DNA of 64,000 nt, taken from Yanghanlia sp047501535 (GTDB lineage: Bacteria; Pseudomonadota; Gammaproteobacteria; Burkholderiales; Burkholderiaceae_B). Where the stretch lies: NCBI RefSeq assembly GCF_047501535.1, contig NZ_JAZDRJ010000012.1:1-64000 (forward strand). Reading direction: 5' to 3'. The notes under the pieces are model-generated. The model made no database searches. It was not told where the DNA came from and was given only the letters and a program-made list of their open reading frames with translations. Position 1 is the first letter of the stretch. Every line of letters begins with the position of its first letter. Positions 24,546 through 33,678 of this stretch are shown here, one piece after another. The translations under genes and the position numbers were made by a program.

Positions 24546-27116
24546 ATGCATGTTGTTCATATTATTTCCGGGCTGGGTCAGGGCGGCGCTGAAACCGTGC
24601 TGTACCGACTGGTGACTGCTCCGGGCCAGCAGGCGAACCATACTGTCATTTCCCTGGGCGATGAAGGCGTGTTCGGTCAACGCTTGCGCGATCGGGGCAT
24701 TGAGGTTCACGCGCTCGGGATGAAGGGTTCGCCTCTTGCTGCGCCACAGGCCTTGTGGCGTTTGTTTCGCTTGCTCAAGCAACTGAATCCCGATGTGGTG
24801 CAGACATGGATGTACCACGCCGACCTGTTGGGCGGCCTGGTGGCACGTGCAGCGGGTGTACGTGCTTTGGCCTGGGGTATCCGCAATTCAGGTGCGGATC
24901 TGAATCACGGCAGCCGCAGCGCCCGTGCCGTGGCCTGGTTGTGCGCCCGCTTGTCACACTGGGTGCCAGGCGTCATTGTTGCCTGCGCGGAAGAAGCGGC
25001 AAAACGCCACAAGCAATGGGGCTACGATGCCGACCGCATGCTGGTGATTCCCAATGGTTATGACATGGCGGCCTGGCAGCCCGACGCACAGGCCAGGGCT
25101 GAGCTGCGGAAGGAATGGGGCTTGAATGCAACGACCCCTCTCATAGGCAGTGTGGCTCGTTGGAATCCGCTTAAAGACCACGCCAACTTGCTGGAGGCAT
25201 TTTCTCTCAGCTTGCAACGCCAGCCGGCCTTGCGCTGTGTCTTGGCGGGGCCGGGTATGGAAGTGAGTAACGCAGGGTTAATGGCCCTGTTGCGCCAGCA
25301 TGGCGTCGAGGACAAGGTGTTGCTGTTAGGCCCCCGCGACGACGTACCGCGCGTTCTCGCTGCGCTGGATATTTACGTGCTGTCCAGTCGCGCAGAAGGT
25401 TTTCCCAATGTGGTGGTGGAAGCCATGGCCACCGGCTTGCCGTGCGTGGTGACGGACGTCGGCGACGCCGCGCGCATTGTGGGCAACTGCGGCTGGGTGG
25501 TGCCCGCACGCAATGCCGTGGCGCTAGCAGGGGTTATTAACGGGGCGATTGCTCTGTGGGCTTCAAGCGAAGGGAGCGTTGAATATCAGTCGCGTTCCCG
25601 TCAGGGGCGGCAGCGGGTTGAACAGGCTTTTGGTCTGGAAGTCATGCGCAAGCGTTACCAGGCCGTGTGGTCAAGATTGGCGACGGATTATCCGTCGCGT
25701 GGCCATCGCCGTCATGGCTCAGCGGCACCGCAAGGACGCAGGGCGGCGGCGCCTCAGGCCGACGGCGTGACAACCGCCCGACCGCGTTCGGAAGGCTATA
25801 TTCCCGCATCGGCCATGGGGGGTGAACCTCTGGAAGCGTCAGCAGGCCGGGCGGCAGAGGGCTCAGGCTTGTCTCCCGGCTCAACGCGGACTTCTTCGCA
25901 GATGCCAGGGCACAGCAGCGCTTACGCCGGATCACAGCAAGCGCAGGCAACTTCCGTTCCTCCCGTTTCGCGTCTGCTTTTTTTGGTGAACAACCCGGCG
26001 TTTTTCCTATCCCACCGTTTGCCTATCGCGCAAGCGGCGCGGGACGCGGGTTACGAGGTTCACGTGGCCACCATGGATGGCCCGTCTGTGCCGCTGATTC
26101 TGGAACAGGGTTTTATCCATCATGTGGTGCCCATGTCGCGCAGTGGTAGCAAGCCCTTGGAAGAGCTAGGCAGTTTGGTGGCTTTCTGGCGTTTGTTCCG
26201 CCGCCTCAGGCCCGACTTGATTCACGCGGTGACGATCAAGCCTGTGCTGTATGGCGGCATTGCCGCGCGTCTGGCGGGAGTACCGGCTTATGTAGCAGCC
26301 GTGTCGGGGCTGGGCTTTATCTTCACGAGGCGGGAGGGAGGCTTCGACCCCTTGCGGCTGGCTGCAACCTTGCTTTACAAGCTGGCGCTTGGCCATCGCA
26401 ACAGCCGGGTGATCTTCCAGAATGTCAGTGACCGCCAAGAGTTGCGGAATGCCGGGGCGGTGCAGCCCGGCCAAGCCGTCATTGTTAGAGGCTCAGGCGT
26501 GGATCTGGCGGTGTATGCACCAAAGCGGGAACCCGAAGGCGCGCCCATTGCCATCATGGCGGCTCGTTTATTGACGGATAAAGGTGTGCGCGAATTTGTG
26601 GAAGCCGCCCGTATTACCGCAGGGCATGCAAGTGGACTGCGCTGGGTACTGGTGGGGGCGCCCGACTTAGGCAATCCGGCCAGCATCACGGAGGCTGAGT
26701 TCCAGCAATGGCAAGAAGAAGGGGCCGTGATCTGCATGGGCGAACGCGACGACATCGCCGAGCTTTACCAGAACGCGCATATTGTGGTGCTGCCTTCCTA
26801 CCGTGAGGGTTTGCCGCGCTCCCTGGTGGAAGCCGCCGCCTGCGGTCGGGCTGTGGTGACCACCGATGTGCCGGGCTGCCGTGACGCTATTCAGCCCGAT
26901 GTCACAGGCCTGCTGGTGCCGGTGCGCGATGCGCGGGCCCTGGCTGATGCCGTGGTGCAGCTGGCCGTTGATGCGCCGCGCCGCCAAGCCATGGGCGCCG
27001 CCGGTCGCAAATTAGCTGAAGACGCGTTCGATATTGAAAGGGTGGTGGAAGCGCATTTGCGGATTTATGCGCAATTGCTGGATGATGCACCCCATGCAGA
27101 GTCTATAACGGGCTGA
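24546..27116 (+). CDS. Fused double GT4 glycosyltransferase
   Basis: One 856-residue frame contains two complete GT-B glycosyltransferases. Domain 1 (residues 1 to about 380) begins MHVVHIISGLGQGGAETVLYRL and carries E-x7-E in SRAEGFPNVVVEAMATGLP. Domain 2 (about 475-856) begins RLLFLVNNPAFFLSHRLPIA and carries it in SYREGLPRSLVEAAACGRA. About 95 residues of Ala/Gly/Ser/Pro-rich linker join them. Each half is normal length for a stand-alone enzyme, so this looks like a natural gene fusion that would channel two successive sugar additions. A TTG at 24525, ten bases after AGGA, is an alternative start; an internal GTG near 25986 could allow separate expression of domain 2. Confidence 0.82.
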   Translation: MHVVHIISGLGQGGAETVLYRLVTAPGQQANHTVISLGDEGVFGQRLRDRGIEVHALGMKGSPLAAPQALWRLFRLLKQLNPDVVQTWMYHADLLGGLVARAAGVRALAWGIRNSGADLNHGSRSARAVAWLCARLSHWVPGVIVACAEEAAKRHKQWGYDADRMLVIPNGYDMAAWQPDAQARAELRKEWGLNATTPLIGSVARWNPLKDHANLLEAFSLSLQRQPALRCVLAGPGMEVSNAGLMALLRQHGVEDKVLLLGPRDDVPRVLAALDIYVLSSRAEGFPNVVVEAMATGLPCVVTDVGDAARIVGNCGWVVPARNAVALAGVINGAIALWASSEGSVEYQSRSRQGRQRVEQAFGLEVMRKRYQAVWSRLATDYPSRGHRRHGSAAPQGRRAAAPQADGVTTARPRSEGYIPASAMGGEPLEASAGRAAEGSGLSPGSTRTSSQMPGHSSAYAGSQQAQATSVPPVSRLLFLVNNPAFFLSHRLPIAQAARDAGYEVHVATMDGPSVPLILEQGFIHHVVPMSRSGSKPLEELGSLVAFWRLFRRLRPDLIHAVTIKPVLYGGIAARLAGVPAYVAAVSGLGFIFTRREGGFDPLRLAATLLYKLALGHRNSRVIFQNVSDRQELRNAGAVQPGQAVIVRGSGVDLAVYAPKREPEGAPIAIMAARLLTDKGVREFVEAARITAGHASGLRWVLVGAPDLGNPASITEAEFQQWQEEGAVICMGERDDIAELYQNAHIVVLPSYREGLPRSLVEAAACGRAVVTTDVPGCRDAIQPDVTGLLVPVRDARALADAVVQLAVDAPRRQAMGAAGRKLAEDAFDIERVVEAHLRIYAQLLDDAPHAESITG

Positions 27117-27127
27117 GCCGCTAAGGT

Positions 27128-27157
27128 CCGCTGAATGGCAGGACAGCCGTTCAGCGG
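27128..27157. terminator. Hairpin between convergent polysaccharide operon and phosphomannomutase gene
   Basis: CCGCTGAA at 27128-27135 pairs perfectly with TTCAGCGG at 27150-27157, with an inner GGC/GCC stem around AGGACA. There is no T-run on either side, so it may be a Rho-assisted or structural end signal shared by the two convergent transcripts. Confidence 0.5.
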
Positions 27158-27188
27158 CTTCAATGCTGGTGGAGCCGCTCGTTCGAGC

Positions 27189-28580
27189 TCAGAACGGCAG
27201 TGTGATATCCGGCTTCAGCGCTGTCAGCGCTTGGCGGAATTCGTTCTTGATACGCTCCAGCGCGGCGTCGGTTTCCGCTTCAAAGCGCAGCACAACAACC
27301 GGTGTGGTGTTGGAGGGCCGCGCCAGACCAAAGCCGTCGGCGTATTCGGCGCGTACACCGTCGATGGTGATGAGCTCTGACGCGCTGGGGAAACGGCCTT
27401 GTTTTTGCAGGGTGGCGATCAGGGCGTGCGGCTCACCTTCCTGCATTTCGATTTTGAGTTCAGGCGTGGAAATATCCTGCGGCAGCGCTTCCAGCACTGC
27501 GCCCGGGTCGTCATGCGCCGACAGAATCTCCAGCAGGCGCGCACCGGTATAAAGGCCGTCGTCAAACCCGAACCAGCGTTCCTTGAAAAAGATGTGGCCG
27601 CTCATCTCTCCCGCCAGCGGTGCGCCGGTTTCGGCCAGTTGGGCTTTGATCAGCGAATGCCCCGTCTGCCCCATAAGAGGCTTGCCGCCGGCGGCTTTTA
27701 CCGCCCGGGCCACGTGGCGGCTGCATTTGACGTCGAAAATGATGGTGGCGCCCGGCTGGCGAGCCAGCACGTCTTGCGCATACAGAATCAACTGGCGATC
27801 CGGCCAGATGATTTCGCCGGACTTGGTTACAACGCCTACGCGGTCGGCATCGCCGTCGAAGGCCAGGCCCAGCTCGCAATCAGTGGATTGCACGTGGCGG
27901 ATGAGGTCCTGCAGGTTGGCCGGGTCGGCCGGGTCCGGGTGGTGGTTGGGGAAATGGCCATCCACATCGCAATACAAAGTATCGACCTTGCAGCCGATTG
28001 CGGTGAATAGTTGTTCGGCCAGCACGCCACCCACCCCATTGCCGCAGTCCACCGCGATATGCATGGGCCGCTTCAGTTTGAGATCGCCCACAATGCGTTC
28101 GATGTACTCGGGTTTGACATCCTTTGCGTGGCGCACACCCGGCGTAGCGGCAGCAGGTGCAGTCTCCTGGAGTTGCTGCATGAGTGCCTGCAAAGCCTGG
28201 ATATCCTGCCCATACAGGGTGCGGCCTGCCAGCATCATTTTGAAGCCGTTGTAATCAGGCGGGTTGTGGCTGCCGGTAATCGCCACGCCGGAGCCGCTGC
28301 CGTAGACATGAGCGGCGAAGTACACCAGCGGCGTAGGCACCATGCCGATATCCATCGTGTCAACGCCTTCTGAGTTGGCGCCCTCGTGCAATGCATCAGC
28401 AAGGTCGGGACTGCTCAGCCGACCGTCATAGCCAATTACGAGGTGGCTCACGCCCTGTTCGCGGGCTTGGATGGCCAGGGCGCGACCGAGCAGGCGAGCA
28501 AAGTCGGGGTTGAGTTGTGCAGGCACTATGCCGCGAATATCGTAGGCTTTGAAAGCGGCGGAAGGCAAAGAAGATGTCAC
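27189..28580 (-). CDS. algC: Phosphomannomutase/phosphoglucomutase
   Basis: The 463-residue alpha-D-phosphohexomutase interconverts hexose 6- and 1-phosphates for sugar-nucleotide supply. The phosphoserine loop is in VAITGSHNPPDYNGFK, the metal loop is FDGDADRVG, and the sugar-recognition loop is GEMSGHIFFKERW. The GTG at 28580 is chosen because AGGA lies eight bases upstream and MTSSLPSAAFKAYDIRG is the standard N-terminus; a longer frame from 28664 adds unconserved residues. It faces the polysaccharide operon and fits it functionally, although this enzyme also serves core lipopolysaccharide synthesis. Confidence 0.88.
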   Translation of the reverse strand: MTSSLPSAAFKAYDIRGIVPAQLNPDFARLLGRALAIQAREQGVSHLVIGYDGRLSSPDLADALHEGANSEGVDTMDIGMVPTPLVYFAAHVYGSGSGVAITGSHNPPDYNGFKMMLAGRTLYGQDIQALQALMQQLQETAPAAATPGVRHAKDVKPEYIERIVGDLKLKRPMHIAVDCGNGVGGVLAEQLFTAIGCKVDTLYCDVDGHFPNHHPDPADPANLQDLIRHVQSTDCELGLAFDGDADRVGVVTKSGEIIWPDRQLILYAQDVLARQPGATIIFDVKCSRHVARAVKAAGGKPLMGQTGHSLIKAQLAETGAPLAGEMSGHIFFKERWFGFDDGLYTGARLLEILSAHDDPGAVLEALPQDISTPELKIEMQEGEPHALIATLQKQGRFPSASELITIDGVRAEYADGFGLARPSNTTPVVVLRFEAETDAALERIKNEFRQALTALKPDITLPF

Positions 28581-28806
28581 GATAGGAATCCTGTTCAATC
28601 GGGGCGTTAATGCGGCATGTAGCGTAGGTCTGCGCAGCGCGAGGCGCGCAGGCGGCGCGGCCATAATATCGTGATGGTGAAAACGATACCAGTGTCTGCT
28701 GGGCGGAAGCGCTTGTCAGAACACGGGTGGCGCTTGAGCATCGGCCCTGAGGCAAGGGCTAGAATCATGGAAGCTGAACCCTTTTCACTATAAGCAGGAA
28801 ACCTAT

Positions 28807-30216
28807 ATGAATCGCCTTGAAGAGTTGGCCCGGTTGCTGGGTGCGCAACATGTGTTGACCGGAGATGATGCAGCACCTTATTTGGTTGACTGGCGAGGGC
28901 GCTACAGTGGCAATGCCTTTGGCGTGGTCAAACCAGGCTCAACCCAAGAGCTTGCTGCAGTAGTGAAATGGTGTGTGGCAAACCAGGTTCCCATGGTGCC
29001 GCAGGGTGGCAATACCGGCTTGTGCGGCGGTGCGACGCCAGACACTTCCGGTGAGGCTTTGCTCGTTTCCATGGCTCGCATGAATGCAGTGCGTCAGATT
29101 GATACCGACAACGACACCATGGTGGTGGAGGCGGGCTGCATTTTGCAGCAAGTGCAGCAAGCGGCGCAGGATGCCGGTCGCCTGTTTCCCTTAAGCCTGG
29201 CAGCCGAAGGCAGCTGCACGATTGGCGGCAACCTGGCTACCAATGCGGGCGGCACCCAAGTCTTACGTTATGGCAATGCCCGCGATCTCGTACTGGGCCT
29301 GGAAGTGGTGACGGCGGATGGCGAAATCTGGGATGGTTTGCGCGGCTTGCGCAAGGACAACACGGGCTACGACCTGCGTAATTTGTACATTGGTAGCGAG
29401 GGGACGCTGGGTTTTATTACCGCAGCCAGTCTCAAGCTTTACCCCTTGCCCGTAGCGCAATGTACGGCGCTGCTGGCGTTGGAATCTATACACAATGCCG
29501 TGGCTGTGTTGTCCGTGGCCCGTAAGGGCTTTGCTGCGGCGCTTACAGGTTTTGAACTAATCGCCGCCAACTGCCTGCAGGGCGTAGTGCGTTGCTTCCC
29601 GGAGCAGCGTCTGCCGTTTGAGGGAGCCTCCGCTGGCGCGCCATGGTTTGCCTTGCTTGAGCTTTCTGATAGCGAAAGCGAAGCGCATGCTCGGGAACGA
29701 TTTGAAGCTGTGGTGGGCGATTGCCTGGAACAGGGTTTGATTATCGACGCCGTTATTGCCGAGAACGTGGCACAAAGTCAGGCGTTGTGGCATCTGCGTG
29801 AAAGCATTCCCTTGGCGGAAAAAGCATTCGGCAAGAGTGTGAAGCACGATGTTTCGGTGCCTGTCTCAAACATAGCGGAGTTTGTGGAAACCACTAATGC
29901 CATTCTTCAGGTTAACTTCCCAGGCGTAGAACATGTCATCTTTGGCCATCTCGGCGATGGCAATCTGCATTACAACGTGGCGCCCGGCACTGCATTTACG
30001 GAAGAAGCACTGTTGGAGCGACAGAGCGATATCCATGCGTTGGTGCACGATCGTGTGCACGCGTATCATGGGTCGATCAGTGCTGAGCACGGGGTCGGTC
30101 AACTTAAGCGTGATTATTTGCCTCGCTACAAAAGCGATGTCGAAATGAGCTTGATGCGGCGCATTAAGGCGGCACTCGACCCTGCCGGCCTTATGAACCC
30201 AGGCAAGCTGCTTTAA
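28807..30216 (+). CDS. FAD-linked oxidase, D-2-hydroxyacid dehydrogenase (GlcD/D2HGDH type)
   Basis: The 469-residue flavoprotein has an N-terminal PCMH-type FAD-binding domain (VPQGGNTGLCGGATPD, GGNLATNAGGTQVLRYGNARDLVLGLEVV) and a C-terminal FAD-oxidase domain. The latter contains FGHLGDGNLHYNVAPG and ISAEHGVGQLKRDYLPRYKS. The pattern fits the D-2-hydroxyglutarate/D-lactate/glycolate dehydrogenase group. It is a single gene divergent from the mutase gene across 226 bases. The exact hydroxyacid substrate cannot be assigned. Confidence 0.87.
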   Translation: MNRLEELARLLGAQHVLTGDDAAPYLVDWRGRYSGNAFGVVKPGSTQELAAVVKWCVANQVPMVPQGGNTGLCGGATPDTSGEALLVSMARMNAVRQIDTDNDTMVVEAGCILQQVQQAAQDAGRLFPLSLAAEGSCTIGGNLATNAGGTQVLRYGNARDLVLGLEVVTADGEIWDGLRGLRKDNTGYDLRNLYIGSEGTLGFITAASLKLYPLPVAQCTALLALESIHNAVAVLSVARKGFAAALTGFELIAANCLQGVVRCFPEQRLPFEGASAGAPWFALLELSDSESEAHARERFEAVVGDCLEQGLIIDAVIAENVAQSQALWHLRESIPLAEKAFGKSVKHDVSVPVSNIAEFVETTNAILQVNFPGVEHVIFGHLGDGNLHYNVAPGTAFTEEALLERQSDIHALVHDRVHAYHGSISAEHGVGQLKRDYLPRYKSDVEMSLMRRIKAALDPAGLMNPGKLL

Positions 30217-30271
30217 CGCGAACCTACGACCATCGCTTGCGTCGTGTCTGCGCGGCGTAAAGCCGAGAGCC

Positions 30272-31099
30272 TTACCGGCGCTGACAGCGCGGGCAAAAAT
30301 ACGTGGCGCGCTGCCCTTGCACGATGCGCTTTATGGGCGTGGAACATTGCCCGCATGGCTGGCCGCCTTTTTCGTATACCGCTGCGTGCAGGGTGAAGTA
30401 TGCGCCAGGCTCTCCTGTTGCGTTCACGTAGTCGCGCAATGTGCTGCCGCCCGAATCAAGTGCTTGGCTCAAGGTTTCCTTGATCGCCTCGGCCAACATC
30501 GCGCAGCGTTTACGCGACAACTTTCCTGCAGGCAGGCGCGGGTTGATGCCGGCCTTGAACAAGGCTTCCGAGGCATAAATATTGCCTACTCCCACCACAG
30601 CATTACCAGCCAGTAAAGCCTGTTTGACAGCCAGTTGGCGACCCGCAAAGGCTTGCGACAGTACATTGCCGTCGAAAGCGGGGTCTAAAGGTTCGACGCC
30701 CAGCTTAGCCAACAATGGGTGGGATATGACCGGGCCGTCCTCAGCGGGATGCCAGAGGATGGCGCCAAAGCGGCGTGGGTCGTGCAGTAGAAAACGAGCG
30801 TCGGAAAACAGCCATTCAGCATGATCATGTTTGCGGCGGGGTTCGTCCAGCGGCACCCGGCGCAGCGAACCCGACATGCCCAGATGAATGAGCTGGGTGC
30901 CGTGGTCAAAATGGATCAGCAAGTACTTGCCGCGCCGCCCGCAGCTGCGAATCACCCGCCCGCTGATTGTCGCGGGCAAGTCGGCAGGTACCGGCCAGCG
31001 CATGCGACTATCGTGAATGGTGAACGATTCGAGCTTGCGGTCTGTCATAATAGGCGCAATGCCTCGACGCGTGGTTTCAACTTCGGGCAGTTCAGGCAT
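30272..31099 (-). CDS. mutM: Formamidopyrimidine-DNA glycosylase (Fpg)
   Basis: The 275-residue base-excision repair enzyme removes 8-oxoguanine and nicks the abasic site. The mature N-terminal PELPEVETTRRGI carries the catalytic Pro and Glu, GRRGKYLLIH has the beta-hairpin Lys, GVGNIYASEALF is the DNA-binding helix region, and the C-terminal zinc finger is intact (CGQCSTPIKR ... YFCPRCQ). Its start is just upstream of, and divergent from, the TPR-protein gene, the usual betaproteobacterial neighbour. Confidence 0.97.
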   Translation of the reverse strand: MPELPEVETTRRGIAPIMTDRKLESFTIHDSRMRWPVPADLPATISGRVIRSCGRRGKYLLIHFDHGTQLIHLGMSGSLRRVPLDEPRRKHDHAEWLFSDARFLLHDPRRFGAILWHPAEDGPVISHPLLAKLGVEPLDPAFDGNVLSQAFAGRQLAVKQALLAGNAVVGVGNIYASEALFKAGINPRLPAGKLSRKRCAMLAEAIKETLSQALDSGGSTLRDYVNATGEPGAYFTLHAAVYEKGGQPCGQCSTPIKRIVQGQRATYFCPRCQRR

Positions 31100-31184
31100 G
31101 ATGGAGCACTTAGATGTTTACAATGACCATGCGATTTTGCCATTCGAGGGCCACGTCCAGATGCAAAAGCCTGGGGCGTATTTG

Positions 31185-32975
31185 ATGAAACAGATTTTTA
31201 TCGTGTTGTTCGCAGCGGTGGTTGGCATGTCTGCGCAGCCAGCATGGTCGCAAGCAAGGGCCCAGCTCCTGATAGGAGATGCTCCCGAACTCGACTCTAA
31301 CGAGCAGATTCAGTTGCGTCCAGGCGAGCTGCCAAGTGTCAGGCTTACGGCCGATATTCTCTATCGTATCTTGGTGGCGGAGTTTTCCGCGCAGCGGGCC
31401 TCGTTCGGCCAGGCCTCTGAGCTGATGTATGGCCTAGCTCGCGAGACCTCCGACCCCCGCATGGCTAAACGAGCATTTCAGTTCGCCATGGCCGCGCGCG
31501 ATCTCCCCGCCGCATTGCGTGCGGCAAAACAGTGGGTGTTGGTTTCACCGAACGACCCTGATGCCGTCGCGTCTTCGCTGGCACTGTCTGCTTCGAGCGG
31601 GCAGACTATCGGGCTGGCAGGCAATCTGCGTCAACGTATTGAGGACGCTGACAACAAAGAGCGCGCCGTTGCGGAAGCTGCCTCCATCATTTCCAAAATG
31701 AATGACAAGCGGGTGGCCTACGATGTGCTTCAACAGGCCTTGCCCGAATCTGTGTTGCATATCCCTCTGGCGCAACTTGCCCTGGCTGATGCCGCCTGGG
31801 ATGCCGAGGAGTTCTCGCAGGCCCTGGAGGCCGCCAAGGCGGCGCTCGAGCTAGCGCCTGATTCGGAAATGGCGGCCCAGCGCGTGCTGGAATATGGTCT
31901 AAAAGTTGATCCGCGTGCGGCTATACGCGAAACCCAGGTGTACGTTGAACAACACCCCGACATGCGGCGTTTGCGCCTGCTGTTAATCAACCGTCTGGTG
32001 CTGCGCCATGAGTTTGACGATGCCCTGGATCAGGTTCGGGCTATGCGCAGTCGCGCCCCGGAGGACTTCGATCTGCTTTACACCGAGGCCGAGGTGAATA
32101 TCCGGGCAACGCGCTATGAAGATGCCAAAGCGCTGCTGAATGAATACATTGCGGTGCAGGAACAACGCGCCAGTGCGCTGCCAGACAAAGCCACCACCGC
32201 CAGTGGTGACGAATCCGACGCGCGACTGTTGTTGGTGCAAATTGCTGAAAAACAGGGCGATATGGCCGAGGCGATCCGCCAGTTGGATCTCATCGACGAG
32301 CCATCTGTTTACTTTCAGGCGCAGATACACAAGGCGGTGCTGGTTTCCCGCCAGGGCGATATCGAAGGTGCGCGGCGCGTCTTGCAGGGCCTGGAGCCAC
32401 AAGATGATAACGAACGCAGCGTGCAGGCGCTGACTCTGGCCTCCATCTACCGCGACTCCGGCCGCAGCACGCAAGCCATTGAGCTGTTGGAGCAAGCCGA
32501 CGCCGATTTGCCCGACACGCCTGAAATCAAATACGACCTGGCCATGTTGTACGAACGCCAGGGGCGGTATGACGACTTCGAGCGGCTGATGCGGCGCATC
32601 ATCGAGCTGACCCCGCATAACGCCAATGCATACAACTCTCTGGGCTATACCTTTGTCGACCGCAACGTCAATCTCGACGAAGCAGAAGAGCTGTTGGAGC
32701 AGGCGCTGGAGCTGGAGCCGGACAATCCTTACATTCTCGATAGCGTGGGCTGGCTGTTGTATCGCACTGGCGACTACGAAGGCGCGGTGGAATACCTGCG
32801 CCGCTCATGGCACCAACTGCCTTCTGGCGAAGTCGCTGCGCATCTGGGCGAAGTCCTGTGGGTGTTGCAACGCAAGGACGAGGCCCGCGATGTCTGGAAA
32901 GAAGGGTTGGAACAAGAGCCAGATAATGAAGTGCTGCAAGACACCCTCAAGCGTTTCGGCGTTCAACTCGATTAA
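31185..32975 (+). CDS. Exported tetratricopeptide-repeat protein
   Basis: The 596-residue protein begins with a signal peptide (MKQIFIVLFAAVVGMSAQPAWSQA) and then consists of TPR-type helical repeats up to the C-terminus, for example NAYNSLGYTFVDRNVNLDEAEELLEQALELEPDNPYILDSVGWLLY. It is expected in the periplasm or attached to the outer membrane. ATG 31185 places the signal peptide at the N-terminus; in-frame ATGs upstream (31101, 31161) would put 8-28 polar residues before it. It lies 14 bases before lolB, a conserved betaproteobacterial arrangement, but its molecular role is not established. Confidence 0.85.
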   Translation: MKQIFIVLFAAVVGMSAQPAWSQARAQLLIGDAPELDSNEQIQLRPGELPSVRLTADILYRILVAEFSAQRASFGQASELMYGLARETSDPRMAKRAFQFAMAARDLPAALRAAKQWVLVSPNDPDAVASSLALSASSGQTIGLAGNLRQRIEDADNKERAVAEAASIISKMNDKRVAYDVLQQALPESVLHIPLAQLALADAAWDAEEFSQALEAAKAALELAPDSEMAAQRVLEYGLKVDPRAAIRETQVYVEQHPDMRRLRLLLINRLVLRHEFDDALDQVRAMRSRAPEDFDLLYTEAEVNIRATRYEDAKALLNEYIAVQEQRASALPDKATTASGDESDARLLLVQIAEKQGDMAEAIRQLDLIDEPSVYFQAQIHKAVLVSRQGDIEGARRVLQGLEPQDDNERSVQALTLASIYRDSGRSTQAIELLEQADADLPDTPEIKYDLAMLYERQGRYDDFERLMRRIIELTPHNANAYNSLGYTFVDRNVNLDEAEELLEQALELEPDNPYILDSVGWLLYRTGDYEGAVEYLRRSWHQLPSGEVAAHLGEVLWVLQRKDEARDVWKEGLEQEPDNEVLQDTLKRFGVQLD

Positions 32976-32989
32976 TTCATCTGTACCGT

Positions 32990-33670
32990 ATGGCCATTTT
33001 TTCAACGCCTGTTTTGAGTGGGGCCGGTGTCCATCCGGGCCGACGTCGTGTGTTAGGTCTGATTACGGCCGGTGTGGTCGGGGTTGTGCTGGTGGGTTGC
33101 GCCGGGCCTGCCCGCATTCCCGGGGATGGCCAGGCGTTTGAGCGTACCGGGCGTTTCGCCGTCAATGTTACAGAACCAGGAGTCGCTCCCGAGGCCGTTC
33201 AAGGCGGTTTTGCCTGGCGTGATGGTGGTCGAGTCCTACGGCTTGATCTCACCAACCCACTGGGCAGCACGCTGGCGCGCATTACCGTCCAGCCGTCCGG
33301 CGCCGTTCTGGAACACTCTGACGGCAGTATTGAAACAGCCGCCGATGCAGATGCCTTGCTGTCGCAAGTCGTAGGCGTTGCCATGCCTGTAGCTAATTTG
33401 CGGCACTGGCTGCAAGGGCGTACTGGTGCGGGGAAGGTTGAGGCGCTGCAGCAAGATTCGCAAGGCCGGCCCGAGTCATTCACCCAAGAAGGCTGGCGGC
33501 TGCGGCTGTCACGCTACGACGCTCTGGGCCCCGGTTTGCTGCGGCTCGACCGTCGCGATGGCGGCCGACAGATTTCCGTGCGTCTGGCGATAGACCACGA
33601 GCCTGCACCTAAGCTTGGCGCAGAAACTTCGGCCGATACGCCCGGAGCTCTTCCTCAACAGGCTGACTGA
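32990..33670 (+). CDS. lolB: Outer-membrane lipoprotein insertion protein LolB
   Basis: The 226-residue lipoprotein accepts lipoproteins from LolA and inserts them into the outer membrane. A basic N-terminus (HPGRRR) and hydrophobic stretch lead to a lipobox LVGC with the acylated cysteine at about residue 37. RTGRFAVNV, GGFAWRDGG and LRLDLTNPLGSTLARI follow the LolB fold, and LRHWLQGR is typical near the middle. It lies between the TPR gene and ispE, the usual order. Confidence 0.88.
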   Translation: MAIFSTPVLSGAGVHPGRRRVLGLITAGVVGVVLVGCAGPARIPGDGQAFERTGRFAVNVTEPGVAPEAVQGGFAWRDGGRVLRLDLTNPLGSTLARITVQPSGAVLEHSDGSIETAADADALLSQVVGVAMPVANLRHWLQGRTGAGKVEALQQDSQGRPESFTQEGWRLRLSRYDALGPGLLRLDRRDGGRQISVRLAIDHEPAPKLGAETSADTPGALPQQAD

Positions 33671-33678
33671 GGCGCTAC

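Noticed and set aside
27399..28254. Long plus-strand frames opposite the phosphomannomutase gene
   Set aside because: The minus-strand gene has the phosphoserine and metal loops; the plus frames lack any domain pattern.
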